A stretch of DNA of 64,000 bases from Azospirillum sp. TSA2s. GTDB taxonomy: Bacteria > Pseudomonadota > Alphaproteobacteria > Azospirillales > Azospirillaceae. Positions 35,989 through 44,432 of this stretch are shown here, piece after piece. Within the stretch, counting starts at the first letter, position 1; each line of letters begins with the position of its first letter. The position numbers and the translations under genes are program-made. The notes beneath the pieces are model-generated. The model saw nothing but the letters and a program-made list of their open reading frames with translations, was not told the origin of the DNA and made no database searches. The DNA lies in NCBI RefSeq assembly GCF_004923315.1, contig NZ_CP039648.1, positions 124,001 through 188,000 of the forward strand, read 5' to 3'.

Positions 35989-37095
35989 ATGAAACGGCGT
36001 GCGTTCCTCTCCAGCGCCGGTGTCGGCATTGCCGCCGCCGGAACCGCCGCGACCATCGCGGCTCCGGCCATCGCCCAGACCTCCCAGCCGGAGATCAAGT
36101 GGCGCATGGCGTCGAGCTATCCCAAGAGTCTCGACACCATCTATGGCGCGGCGGAGTTCATCGCCAAGCGGGTGTCCGACGCCACCGACGGCAAGTTCCA
36201 GATCCGCACCTTCGCGGCGGGCGAGATCGTCCCGGCGCTGCAGGTGCTGGACGCGGTGCAGAACGGCACGGTCGAGTGCGGCCAGTCGGCGGCCTATTTC
36301 TATGTCGGCAAGGATCCGACCTTCTGCTTCGACACCGCCATGCCCTTCGGCCTGAACACGCGCCAGCACATCGCCTGGATGATGCATGGCGGCGGTCTGG
36401 AGCTGATGCGGGAGGTGTTCAAGGATTACAACATCCACCACATCCCCGCCGGCAACACCGGCGCCCAGATGGGCGGCTGGTTCCGCAAGGAGATCAAGAG
36501 CCTGGAGGATCTGAAGGGCCTGAAGATGCGCATCGGCGGTCTTGTCGGCCAGATCCTGACGCCCTTCGGTCTGGTGCCGCAGCAACTCGGCGGCGGCGAC
36601 ATCTACCCGGCGCTGGAACGCGGCACCATCGACGCGGCGGAGTTCGTCGGTCCCTATGACGACGAGAAGCTGGGCTTCCACAAGGTCGCCAAATACTACT
36701 ACTACCCCGGCTGGTGGGAGGGTTCGGCCCAGATCCCGCTGATGTTCAACATGCAGGCCTGGGAACAGCTGCCGAAATCCTACCAGACCATCCTGGAACA
36801 GGCCTGCTGGGAAGCCAACAGCTGGATGATCGCCAAGTACGACACGCTGAACGCCTCGGCGCTCAAGCGGCTGGTCGGCGGCGGCGCCGTGCTGCGCCCC
36901 TTCCCGCGCGACATGATGCAGGCCTGCGAGAAGGCGGCGTTCGAATTTTACGACAAGCTCGCCGCCGGCAACCCGCGCTTCAAGAAGGTCTATGACGGCT
37001 GGAAGCCCTTCCTGGAGCAGGAGCGGCTGTGGTTCCGCGTCGCCGAGAACGGCTTCGACAGCTTCGTCTACAGCCAGTCGGCGCAGCAGCGCTGA
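35989..37095 (+). CDS. TRAP transporter substrate-binding protein (DctP family)
   Basis: A 368-residue periplasmic binding protein. It has a Tat-like leader (MKRRAFLSSAGVGIAAAGTA, KRRxFL) with cleavage after IAQT, and the DctP text KWRMASSYPKSLDTIYGAAEFIAKRV, GKFQIRTFAAGEIVP, YFYVGKDP and the ligand-gating YPGWWEG. The mannonate/sialate-like DctP subgroup with an aromatic-rich pocket often binds keto acids or lactate, but the substrate is not fixed here. The DctQ and DctM membrane genes are absent from this window on either side, so it must work with permeases elsewhere or has another role. The ATG is preceded by GGGAAG. Confidence 0.9.
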   Translation: MKRRAFLSSAGVGIAAAGTAATIAAPAIAQTSQPEIKWRMASSYPKSLDTIYGAAEFIAKRVSDATDGKFQIRTFAAGEIVPALQVLDAVQNGTVECGQSAAYFYVGKDPTFCFDTAMPFGLNTRQHIAWMMHGGGLELMREVFKDYNIHHIPAGNTGAQMGGWFRKEIKSLEDLKGLKMRIGGLVGQILTPFGLVPQQLGGGDIYPALERGTIDAAEFVGPYDDEKLGFHKVAKYYYYPGWWEGSAQIPLMFNMQAWEQLPKSYQTILEQACWEANSWMIAKYDTLNASALKRLVGGGAVLRPFPRDMMQACEKAAFEFYDKLAAGNPRFKKVYDGWKPFLEQERLWFRVAENGFDSFVYSQSAQQR

Positions 37096-37408
37096 GTCGC
37101 GTCGCGGGGCGGACCGCCTGCGGCGATTCGCCCCGCCTTTCGTTGAAAAGGCTGATTTTTTCAGGTCTTTCTGTCCGCAATCTCGATCATTGGTCTTCTC
37201 AATCGCACGCGAATGGAGCACACTGCCGGTCTAAGCGTGGGCATTGCCTTCGCAGTTGCACAAAATTTCGGCAAAGCGTTGAATTGATCACGACATAGTC
37301 ATTCCTCTTGTCTATTTTCTTAAACGCGTGGTACCGTCAGGGTCAGAAAGACGGACCGGACCGGGGTGGCGTACCCGGATCCAGGTCGCCTGTGACGGGA
37401 GCGGACGG
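37096..37408. other. Terminator and promoter region ahead of the ABC operon
   Basis: After the TRAP gene stands a hairpin at 37104-37136 (GCGGGGCG/CGCCCCGC) followed by CTTTCGTT, a likely terminator. The rest (37140-37340) is AT-richer than its neighbours (TTGCACAAAATTT, TTGAATTGATCACGACATAG, CTTGTCTATTTTCTTAAACG) and probably holds the promoter for the transporter genes. No conserved operator was recognised. Confidence 0.5.
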
Positions 37409-38518
37409 ATGGACGGCGGGATGATCGCGACGACAGATACCCTGGTGCGCTTTTCCGGGGTGCAGAAGACCTACGATGGCGAGCATCTCGTGGTGAAAAG
37501 CCTCGATCTCGACATTCGCAAGGGCGAATTCCTGACGCTGCTGGGGCCGTCGGGGTCGGGCAAGACCACCACGCTGATGATGCTGGCCGGGTTCGAGGTG
37601 CCGACCCATGGTGACATCTTCATCGGCGACCGGCCGATCAAGAACACGCCGCCGCACAAGCGCGACATCGGCATGGTCTTCCAGAACTACGCCCTGTTCC
37701 CCCACCTGACGATCGAGGAAAACGTCGCCTTCCCGCTGTCGGTGCGCGGCGTTCCGAAGGCGGAGGTGAAGGAGCGGGTTCGGGCTGCGCTCGACATGAT
37801 CAAGCTCGGCAATCTCGCCGGCCGCCATCCCGGCCAGCTGTCGGGCGGCCAGCAGCAGCGCGTGGCGCTCGCCCGCGCCCTGGTCTTCAACCCGGCGCTG
37901 GTGCTGATGGACGAGCCGCTGGGCGCGCTCGACAAGCGCCTGCGCGAGCATATGCAGCTGGAGATCAAGCGCCTGCACGAGACGATGGGCCTGACCGTCG
38001 TCTACGTCACCCACGACCAGGGGGAGGCGCTGACGATGTCCGACCGCATCGCGGTCTTCAACGACGGCATCGTCCAGCAGATCGACAGGCCGGATGCGCT
38101 GTACGAGCGGCCGGTGAACAGCTTCGTCGCCAACTTCATCGGCGAGAACAATGTTCTGAGCGGCGTTGTCGAAAATATCGAACAGGGCTGGGCGCGGGTG
38201 AGGCTCGATGCCGGCGGGTCCGTGGTGGCGCAGGCGGTGAACATCGGCGGTGCCGGCAACCGCACCTCGCTGTCGCTCCGGCCGGAGCGCGTCGCCATCG
38301 AAACCGGCGACAGCGGCGACAGCGACATGAACCGGCTGCCGGCGACGCTGACCGACCTGATCTATCTCGGCGACCACACGCTGGCGGTGCTGAACACGCC
38401 GGCCAACCCGGAATTCATGGTCAAGCTGCCGGCCGGTTCCTATGCCGGTCTGGCGCCGGGCCAGAATGTCTACATCGCGTTCCGCCCGGAGGACTGCCGG
38501 GCGCTCGATCCGGTCTGA
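37409..38518 (+). CDS. Polyamine/GABA-type ABC transporter ATPase (PotA/GtsD-like)
   Basis: A 369-residue ATPase of the spermidine/putrescine and opine class. Walker [11 protein letters not shown]-loop YALFPHLT, signature [15 protein letters not shown], Walker [13 protein letters not shown] and switch HDQ are all intact. A C-terminal TOBE domain ([13 protein letters not shown] at the very end) is present. GGGAG lies seven bases before the ATG at 37409; another ATG four codons later is less well placed. It heads the operon, with the binding protein and two permeases downstream. Confidence 0.94.
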   Translation: MDGGMIATTDTLVRFSGVQKTYDGEHLVVKSLDLDIRKGEFLTLLGPSGSGKTTTLMMLAGFEVPTHGDIFIGDRPIKNTPPHKRDIGMVFQNYALFPHLTIEENVAFPLSVRGVPKAEVKERVRAALDMIKLGNLAGRHPGQLSGGQQQRVALARALVFNPALVLMDEPLGALDKRLREHMQLEIKRLHETMGLTVVYVTHDQGEALTMSDRIAVFNDGIVQQIDRPDALYERPVNSFVANFIGENNVLSGVVENIEQGWARVRLDAGGSVVAQAVNIGGAGNRTSLSLRPERVAIETGDSGDSDMNRLPATLTDLIYLGDHTLAVLNTPANPEFMVKLPAGSYAGLAPGQNVYIAFRPEDCRALDPV

Positions 38519-38586
38519 GGACGTGGTTCCTCGGCGCCAGGATGCCTTTCAGCAACAACAACCACGACGAATAAGGACGGGGAATC

Positions 38587-39633
38587 ATGTCGAAGATTAA
38601 GGTGGCTCTCGGTTTCGCTGCGACCTTCACCGCCCTCACGGCCCTGGCTTCGGCCGCAAGCGCCCGCGACCTGACCGTCGTGTCGTGGGGCGGCGCCTAT
38701 CAGGACGTCCAGAAGAAGGTGTATTTCGGTCCGTTCAAGGAGACCGGCACCCCGATGAACGACGAATCCTGGGACGGCGGCGTCGGCGTCCTGCGCGCCA
38801 AGGTCCAGGGCGGCGCCTCCACCTGGGACGTGGTCCAGGTGGAGAGCGAGGAGCTGGCGCTGGGCTGCGACGAGGGCCTGTACGAGAAGATCAACTACTC
38901 CAAGATCGGCGGCGAGGACATCTATCTGCCGGCCACGGTCAATCCCTGCGGCGTCGGCGCCATCGTCTATGACTTCGTGCTCGGCTACGACAAGGACAAG
39001 CTGAAGGACGCGCCGAAGAGCTGGGCCGATTTCTTCGACACCAAGAAGTTCCCGGGCAAGCGCGGCCTGCGCCAGGGCGCCAAGACCACGCTGGAAATCG
39101 CGCTGATGGCCGACGGCGTGGCCCCGGCCGACGTCTACAAGGTGCTGGGCACCGAGGCCGGCATCGACCGCGCCTTCAAGAAGCTCGACACCATCAAGAA
39201 CGACATCGTCTGGTGGAAGGCCGGCGCCCAGCCGCCGCAGCTGCTGGCCTCGGGCGAAGTGGCGATGACCTCGGTCTACAACGGCCGCATCGACGCCGCC
39301 AACAAGAACGAGAAGAAGAACTTCGGCATGGTGTGGAACGGCGCGCTCTACACCATCGACAGCTGGGTGATCCTGAAGGGCAGCCCGAACCAGGACGCCG
39401 CCTACAAGTTCCTGAACTTCGTCGGCAAGGCGGAGAACCAGGCCAAGCTGTCCGAAGGCATCGCCTACGGCACGTCGAACAAGAAGGCCCCGTCGCTGCT
39501 GCCGAAGGCCGTTCTGGCCGACCTGCCGACCGCGCCGGACAACATGAAGAACGCGATCGAGATCAACACTGACTTCTGGCTGGAGAACATCGACCGCCTG
39601 ACCGAACGCTTCAACAAGTGGGCGGCGAAGTAA
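38587..39633 (+). CDS. ABC transporter substrate-binding protein (PotD/GtsA-like)
   Basis: A 348-residue periplasmic receptor. The signal peptide is MSKIKVALGFAATFTALTAL with cleavage after ASA, and the mature protein starts RDLTVVSWGGAYQDVQKK, the standard opening of spermidine/putrescine-family receptors. Pocket segments such as STWDVVQVESEELALGCDEGLYEKI and GVGAIVYD follow the family. Homologues in Rhizobium (Gts) bind GABA, and the adjacent gabD/gabT genes favour that ligand over polyamines here. Confidence 0.92.
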   Translation: MSKIKVALGFAATFTALTALASAASARDLTVVSWGGAYQDVQKKVYFGPFKETGTPMNDESWDGGVGVLRAKVQGGASTWDVVQVESEELALGCDEGLYEKINYSKIGGEDIYLPATVNPCGVGAIVYDFVLGYDKDKLKDAPKSWADFFDTKKFPGKRGLRQGAKTTLEIALMADGVAPADVYKVLGTEAGIDRAFKKLDTIKNDIVWWKAGAQPPQLLASGEVAMTSVYNGRIDAANKNEKKNFGMVWNGALYTIDSWVILKGSPNQDAAYKFLNFVGKAENQAKLSEGIAYGTSNKKAPSLLPKAVLADLPTAPDNMKNAIEINTDFWLENIDRLTERFNKWAAK

Positions 39634-39660
39634 GCGTCAGCTTTTCGTAAGGGCACTCTA

Positions 39661-39889
39661 CCCCCCTCTCCCCCCGCTCACGCGCAAACTTCGTTTGCGC
39701 TGACGCGACAGGCGGACCTCCGGTCCGCCGAAAGCGGGGAGAGGGTCGGGGTGAGGGGGATGCACAGCGGCACGCATCGGGCCGAAACGTGCTTCCCACT
39801 TCAGTTTTTTGGCGGATCACTTCCCGCCCTTCGGTGACTGGACGCCTCGCGTCCCCCTCACCCTAACCCTCTCCCCAGGGGGGAGAGGG
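39661..39889. repeat. Compound palindromic repeat, copy C
   Basis: Cloverleaf-like unit at 39661-39756: outer stem CCCTCTCC.../GCGGGGAGAGGG (39734-39745), inner hairpins GCGCAAAC-TTC-GTTTGCGC (39682-39700) and GGCGGACC-TCC-GGTCCGCC (39711-39729). A plain hairpin follows at 39867-39889 after a longer unique spacer than in copy B. It occupies the 310-base gap between the binding protein and first permease gene; no coding sequence was seen in that gap. Confidence 0.9.
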
Positions 39890-39943
39890 GATGGTGCGCA
39901 AGTGCGTGAGCACCCACTGCGTCTTCTCAACAGGACAATGCCG

Positions 39944-41194
39944 ATGACAGCCGCCTTCGTTGCCGGCGCCGACGTGCCGTTGAAGCGTCGATTGAAACGG
40001 GCCGAGCGGGCCCGGCAGTTCCGTGCGCTGGGCCTGGTGCTGCCGCTGCTGGCCTTCCTGCTGTTCACCTTCGTCGTGCCGCTCGCCGGCATGATCTGGA
40101 AGTCGGTGGACGATTGGGAGGTGCCGCAGGCGATGCCGCAGACCGTGGCGGCGCTGGAGCATTGGAACGGCCAGGGGCTGCCCGACGAGGCCGCCTTCGC
40201 CGCGCTCGCCGCCGACCTCCGCACCGCGTATGACGCCGGCACGCTGGCCGTCGCCGCCAAGCGGCTGAACTACATCGTCAACGGCTATCGCACCACGCTG
40301 CTCTCCACCGGCCGCAAGCTGAAGGAGCAGCCGGCTCCCGGCACCGCCAAGGAGACGCTGATCGGCATCAACCCGGCCTGGGGCGAACGCGAGAGCTGGA
40401 CCGCGATCAAGAGCGCCAGCGGCCCGGTCACCAGCTATTACCTGCTGGCCGCGGTCGACCTGACCCGCAACGCCGACGGCGCCATCGTCCAGGCCCCGGC
40501 GGACCAGTCGATCTACCGCGAGGTCTTCGTCCGCACCTTCACCATCGGCTTCGGCGTCACGGCGCTCTGCCTGATCCTGGGCTTCCCGGTGGCCTATCTG
40601 CTGGCGAACCTGCCGACCGGCCGGTCGAACCTGTTGATGATCTTCGTGCTGCTGCCCTTCTGGACATCGCTGCTGGTGCGCACCTGCGCCTGGATCGTGA
40701 TCCTGCAGAGCGAGGGCATCGTCAACGGCTCCCTGCAATGGCTGGGCGTCATCGACGAGCCGATGCGGCTGATCTACAACCGGTTCGGCGTCTACATGGC
40801 GATGACCCATGTGCTGCTGCCCTTCATGATCCTGCCGCTCTACAGCGTCATGCGCGGCATCTCGCCGGCCTACATGCGGGCCGCCGCCTCGCTCGGCGCG
40901 CCGCCGATGACCGCCTTCCTGCGCATCTACCTGCCGCAGACCATTCCGGGGATCGGCGCCGGCTGCCTGCTCGTCTTCATCCTGGCCATCGGCTACTACA
41001 TCACGCCGGCGCTGGTCGGTGGGGCCGCCGACCAGATGATTTCGTCCTTCATCGCCTTCTACACCACGGAAACGGTCAACTGGGGCCTCGCCTCGGCGCT
41101 GGGTGCAGTGCTGCTGCTCTCCACGCTGGTGCTGGCGCTGGTCTACGGCAAGCTGGCGCTCGGCCGCCAGACGACGGGAGGTCTGAAGAATTGA
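39944..41194 (+). CDS. ABC transporter permease (PotB/GtsB-like)
   Basis: A 416-residue permease, longer than PotB (about 285) because of a 130-residue soluble insertion after the first membrane helix (VDDWEVPQAMPQTVAALEHW and onward), as seen in the HI1177/GtsB-like subgroup. Membrane segments include LGLVLPLLAFLLFTFVVPLAGMIW and, after the insertion, FTIGFGVTALCLILGFPVAYLL. The ATPase-contacting EAA loop is YMRAAASLGAPPMTAFLRIYLPQ. AGGA lies eight bases before the ATG at 39944 and only two before the ATG at 39938, so 39944 was chosen. Confidence 0.92.
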   Translation: MTAAFVAGADVPLKRRLKRAERARQFRALGLVLPLLAFLLFTFVVPLAGMIWKSVDDWEVPQAMPQTVAALEHWNGQGLPDEAAFAALAADLRTAYDAGTLAVAAKRLNYIVNGYRTTLLSTGRKLKEQPAPGTAKETLIGINPAWGERESWTAIKSASGPVTSYYLLAAVDLTRNADGAIVQAPADQSIYREVFVRTFTIGFGVTALCLILGFPVAYLLANLPTGRSNLLMIFVLLPFWTSLLVRTCAWIVILQSEGIVNGSLQWLGVIDEPMRLIYNRFGVYMAMTHVLLPFMILPLYSVMRGISPAYMRAAASLGAPPMTAFLRIYLPQTIPGIGAGCLLVFILAIGYYITPALVGGAADQMISSFIAFYTTETVNWGLASALGAVLLLSTLVLALVYGKLALGRQTTGGLKN

Positions 41195-42021
41195 GCGCGA
41201 ACCATTCCCCCCAAACCGCCAGCCAGCGCATCGCCTGGATCGCCACGATCGTCGCCTCCACGCTGGTGTTCATCTTCCTGATGGCGCCGATCCTGGCGAT
41301 CGTGCCGCTGTCCTTCAGCTCCAGCACCTACCTGACCTATCCGCTGCCCGGCCTGTCGCTGCGCTGGTACGAGGAATTCCTCAATTCGGCGCGCTGGATG
41401 AATTCGCTGAAGAACAGCTTCATCATCGGCGTGTCGTCGGCCATGCTGTCGATGGCGCTGGGCACGCTGGCCTCGCTGGGGCTGGCCCAGTGGAAGAGCA
41501 AGTGGAAGCCGCTGATCCTGGCCGTCGTGCTGTCGCCGATGGTGGTTCCGGTGGTCATCACCGCGGTCGGCGTCTATTTCTTCTTCGCGCCGCTGGGGCT
41601 GACCGGCAACTATCTCGGCCTGATCCTGGTCCACACCGCGCTGGCGACGCCCTTCGTCGTCATCACCGTGTCGGCGACGCTGCAGAGCTTCGACATGACG
41701 CTGGCGCGCGCCGCCGCCTCGCTGGGGGCGCCGCCGCTGCTGACCTTCCGCAAGGTGATCCTGCCGCTGATCCTGCCGGGCCTGGCGTCGGGCGCGCTGT
41801 TCGCCTTCGCCACCAGCTTCGACGAGGTGGTGACGGTGCTGTTCCTTGCGGGACCTGAGCAGCGCACCTTGCCGCGTGAGATGTTCAGCGGCATCCGCGA
41901 GAACATCAGCCCGACTATCACCGCGGTGGCGGTGGTGCTGACGGTGATCTCGGTCTTCATGCTGTCGACGCTGGAAATCCTGCGCCGGCGCAACGAGCGG
42001 CTGAAGGGGAATGTGGGGTAA
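41191..42021 (+). CDS. ABC transporter permease (PotC/GtsC-like), TTG start
   Basis: A 276-residue permease with six membrane segments (TIVASTLVFIFLMAPILAIVPLSF first), the EAA loop ARAAASLGAPPLLTFRKVILPLILPG and the C-terminal VVLTVISVFMLSTLEILRRR. The start codon is TTG at 41191, overlapping the previous stop (TTGA), with GGGAGG nine bases upstream. Without this start, no ATG fits. Last gene of the ABC operon. Confidence 0.93.
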   Translation: MSANHSPQTASQRIAWIATIVASTLVFIFLMAPILAIVPLSFSSSTYLTYPLPGLSLRWYEEFLNSARWMNSLKNSFIIGVSSAMLSMALGTLASLGLAQWKSKWKPLILAVVLSPMVVPVVITAVGVYFFFAPLGLTGNYLGLILVHTALATPFVVITVSATLQSFDMTLARAAASLGAPPLLTFRKVILPLILPGLASGALFAFATSFDEVVTVLFLAGPEQRTLPREMFSGIRENISPTITAVAVVLTVISVFMLSTLEILRRRNERLKGNVG

Positions 42022-42033
42022 AGTGGTCGCTCA

Positions 42034-42142
42034 TGACCCCCACCCCAACCCTCCCCCGCTGGGCGGGGGAGGGGGCAAGTGCTGAAGTGGGAGAGCGGCG
42101 GCAGTCCCTCCCCCGCTCAGCGGGGGAGGCTAGGTGGGGGTC
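42034..42142. repeat. GC-rich palindromic repeat, second family (after the ABC operon)
   Basis: CCTCCCCCGC-TGGG-CGGGGGAGG is mirrored after a spacer by CCTCCCCCGC-TCAG-CGGGGGAGG, and the flanks CCCCCACCCC and GGTGGGGGTC can pair. It sits between convergent operons and could act as a stop signal for both. Confidence 0.75.
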
Positions 42143-42164
42143 TAACCTGCCAAGAATCCGCCCC

Positions 42165-42731
42165 TCACAAATACGGCGGCGTGCAGGCGCTGATCAGTTC
42201 GCACTCTTCCTCGCCGATGTTGCGGAACCTGTGCGTCACGCGGCTGTCGAAGAAATAGGCATCGCCGGGACCGAGCAGCTGCTTGCGGTCGCCCACGGTC
42301 AGCTCGATCTGACCCTTGATGACGATGCCGCCCTCCTCGCCCTCGTGCTGCAGCATGGTGCGGCCGGTGTCGGCGCCGGGAGCGTAGCGTTCGTGGAGGA
42401 TCTGCAGGTTGCGGCTGCGCAGGTCGCCGACCTGCCGGAAGGAAATCCGGCCGACGGTGCCCTTCAACTCATCGGCCAGTTCGATCAGCTCGTCGCCCTT
42501 GAAGAAAATCTGCTCGGGCGGCGGCAGATCGTCGGAGGAGAAGAATTCGGCAAGAGTCATCGGGATGCCCTGAAGCACCTTGCGCAGCGACGATACCGAT
42601 GGGCTGCTGCGGTTCTGCTCGATCAGGGAGATCGTGCCGTTGGTCACTCCGGCCCGCTGGGCGAGCGCCCGCTGCGACAGTCCATGCTGTTCGCGGATCT
42701 GCTTCAACCTTGCGCCGACGTCGAATTCCAT
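42165..42731 (-). CDS. XRE-family regulator with C-terminal cupin domain (PuuR-like)
   Basis: A 188-residue regulator. Residues 1-65 form the helix-turn-helix (MEFDVGARLKQIREQHGLSQRALAQRAGVTNGTISLIEQNRSSPS in order). The C-terminal cupin barrel spans about residues 110-185 (GADTGRTMLQHEGEEGGIVIKGQ, DAYFFDSRVTHRFRNIGEEE). The layout is that of PuuR-type regulators of putrescine and GABA metabolism. The ATG at 42731 has AGGAG eight bases upstream. It points away from gabD, over the TAAACA half-site cluster at 42805-42833. Confidence 0.9.
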   Translation of the reverse strand: MEFDVGARLKQIREQHGLSQRALAQRAGVTNGTISLIEQNRSSPSVSSLRKVLQGIPMTLAEFFSSDDLPPPEQIFFKGDELIELADELKGTVGRISFRQVGDLRSRNLQILHERYAPGADTGRTMLQHEGEEGGIVIKGQIELTVGDRKQLLGPGDAYFFDSRVTHRFRNIGEEECELISACTPPYL

Positions 42732-42804
42732 CACGGGACTCCTGCTCCACATCCGTTAACGCAATAGCCCATTCGTGCAACCCCGTCATCAGAATATGAA
42801 CAGC

Positions 42805-42833
42805 TAAACAGGGGTTGTTTAATTTATTAAACA
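42805..42833. promoter_or_regulatory. Operator candidate between the XRE-cupin regulator and gabD
   Basis: TGTTTAA-TTTA-TTAAACA is a perfect 18-bp dyad (42816-42833). An overlapping one is made by TAAACA (42805-42810) with TGTTTA (42816-42821). The three half-sites TAAACA/TGTTTA/TAAACA thus form a short cluster in an AT-rich island, 72 bases from the regulator start and about 115 from gabD. Dimer binding by the XRE-cupin protein is the natural reading. Confidence 0.6.
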
Positions 42834-42948
42834 TGGTAGGCTTCTGTCCAAGGTCCAGGCCCCCGTGACGGAAATCCTTGATTGGCAAGGACATTTCCAC
42901 CGGGCGCGGCCGGACGGTTCCACAATCTTCATGCAGGGCGGATCGAAC

Positions 42949-44409
42949 ATGCTGTCGCTGAACGACCAGGGCCTTCTCCGAACCAAGGGCTACGTGAACG
43001 GTGCGTGGCGCGCGGCCGATTCCGGGAAGAGCTTCCCGGTCACCAACCCCGCCACCGGCGCCGTCATCGCCGAAGTGTCCGACATGGGCGCTGCCGAGAC
43101 GCGCGAGGCGATCGACGCCGCAAACGCCGCCCTGCCGGCGTGGAAGGCCAAGACCGCCAAGGAGCGCGCGGCCATCCTGCGCCGCTGGTACGACCTGATC
43201 CTCGCAGCCCAGGAGGATCTGGCCCAGCTGATGACCGCAGAGCAGGGCAAGCCGCTGACGGAATCGCGCGGCGAGGTCGTCTATGGCGCCTCCTTCATCG
43301 AGTGGTTCGCGGAGGAGGGCAAGCGCGCCTATGGCGACGTCATCCCCAGCTTCGCCGCCAACAAGCGGATCGTCGTCCTGAAGGAGGCCATCGGCGTCGT
43401 CGCGGCGATCACGCCGTGGAACTTCCCGAACGCCATGATCACCCGCAAGGTGGCTCCGGCGCTGGCCGCCGGCTGCACCGTGGTGGTCAAGCCGGCCGAG
43501 GACACCCCGCTGTCGGCACTGGCGCTGGCCGAACTGGCCGAGCGCGCCGGTTTCCCGGCCGGTGTCTTCAACATCGTCATGGGCCGCGACCCGGTCGCCA
43601 TCGGCCATGAGCTGACCCACAGCCCGATCGTCCGCAAGGTCAGCTTCACCGGCTCGACCGAGGTCGGCAAGCTGCTGATGCGGCAGGCGGCCAGCACGGT
43701 CAAGAAGGTGTCGCTGGAGCTGGGCGGCAACGCCCCCTTCATCGTCTTCGACGACGCCGACCTGGACGAGGCGGTCAAGGGCGCCATGGCATCGAAGTAC
43801 CGCAACGCCGGCCAGACCTGCGTCTGCGCCAACCGCCTGCTGGTCCAGGCCGGCGTCTATGACGCCTTCGCCGCCAAGCTGGCCGAGGCCGTGAAGGCAC
43901 TGAAGGTCGGCAACGGTGCCGAGCCGGGCGTCACCCAGGGTCCGCTGATCAACGCCGACGCCGTCGCCAAGGTGGAAGAGCTGATGGGCGATGCGCTGGA
44001 GAAGGGCGCCAAGGTCGCTCTCGGCGGCAAGCGCCACGCGCTGGGCGGCACCTTCTTCGAGCCGACCATCCTGACCGGCATCACCACCGAGATGCGCGTC
44101 GCCCGCGAGGAGATCTTCGGCCCGGTCGCCCCGCTGTTCAAGTTCGAGACGGAAGAGGACGCCATCCGCATGGCGAACGACACCGAGTTCGGACTCGCCG
44201 CCTATTTCTACAGCCGCGACATCGGCCGCGTCTGGCGTGTGGCGGAAAAGCTGGAATACGGCATCGTCGGCATCAACGAAGGCATCATCTCGACCGAGGT
44301 GGCCCCCTTCGGCGGCGTCAAGGAGTCCGGCATCGGCCGCGAAGGCTCCAAGTACGGCCTCGATGATTTCATGGAAGTCAAATATCTCTGCGTCGGCCTC
44401 GGCGCCTGA
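42949..44409 (+). CDS. gabD: Succinate- (or glutarate-) semialdehyde dehydrogenase GabD/DavD
   Basis: A 486-residue aldehyde dehydrogenase that oxidises succinate semialdehyde (and, in DavD-type members, glutarate semialdehyde) with NAD(P)+. The catalytic Cys is in NAGQTCVCANR, the general-base Glu in LELGGNAPFIVF, the nucleotide site in FTGSTEVGK and the Asn in ITPWNFPNAMITRK. The ATG at 42949 follows GGGCGGATCG. It is the first gene of gabD-gabT and faces the XRE-cupin regulator. Confidence 0.94.
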   Translation: MLSLNDQGLLRTKGYVNGAWRAADSGKSFPVTNPATGAVIAEVSDMGAAETREAIDAANAALPAWKAKTAKERAAILRRWYDLILAAQEDLAQLMTAEQGKPLTESRGEVVYGASFIEWFAEEGKRAYGDVIPSFAANKRIVVLKEAIGVVAAITPWNFPNAMITRKVAPALAAGCTVVVKPAEDTPLSALALAELAERAGFPAGVFNIVMGRDPVAIGHELTHSPIVRKVSFTGSTEVGKLLMRQAASTVKKVSLELGGNAPFIVFDDADLDEAVKGAMASKYRNAGQTCVCANRLLVQAGVYDAFAAKLAEAVKALKVGNGAEPGVTQGPLINADAVAKVEELMGDALEKGAKVALGGKRHALGGTFFEPTILTGITTEMRVAREEIFGPVAPLFKFETEEDAIRMANDTEFGLAAYFYSRDIGRVWRVAEKLEYGIVGINEGIISTEVAPFGGVKESGIGREGSKYGLDDFMEVKYLCVGLGA

Positions 44410-44432
44410 CCGTCGTCAAAGGAAAGAAGACC

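Noticed and set aside
35823..36659. Plus-strand frame overlapping the TRAP receptor start in another frame
   Set aside because: It begins in the terminator and ends inside the receptor gene, with no ribosome site or domain; the receptor reading has a Tat-like leader and full-length family match.
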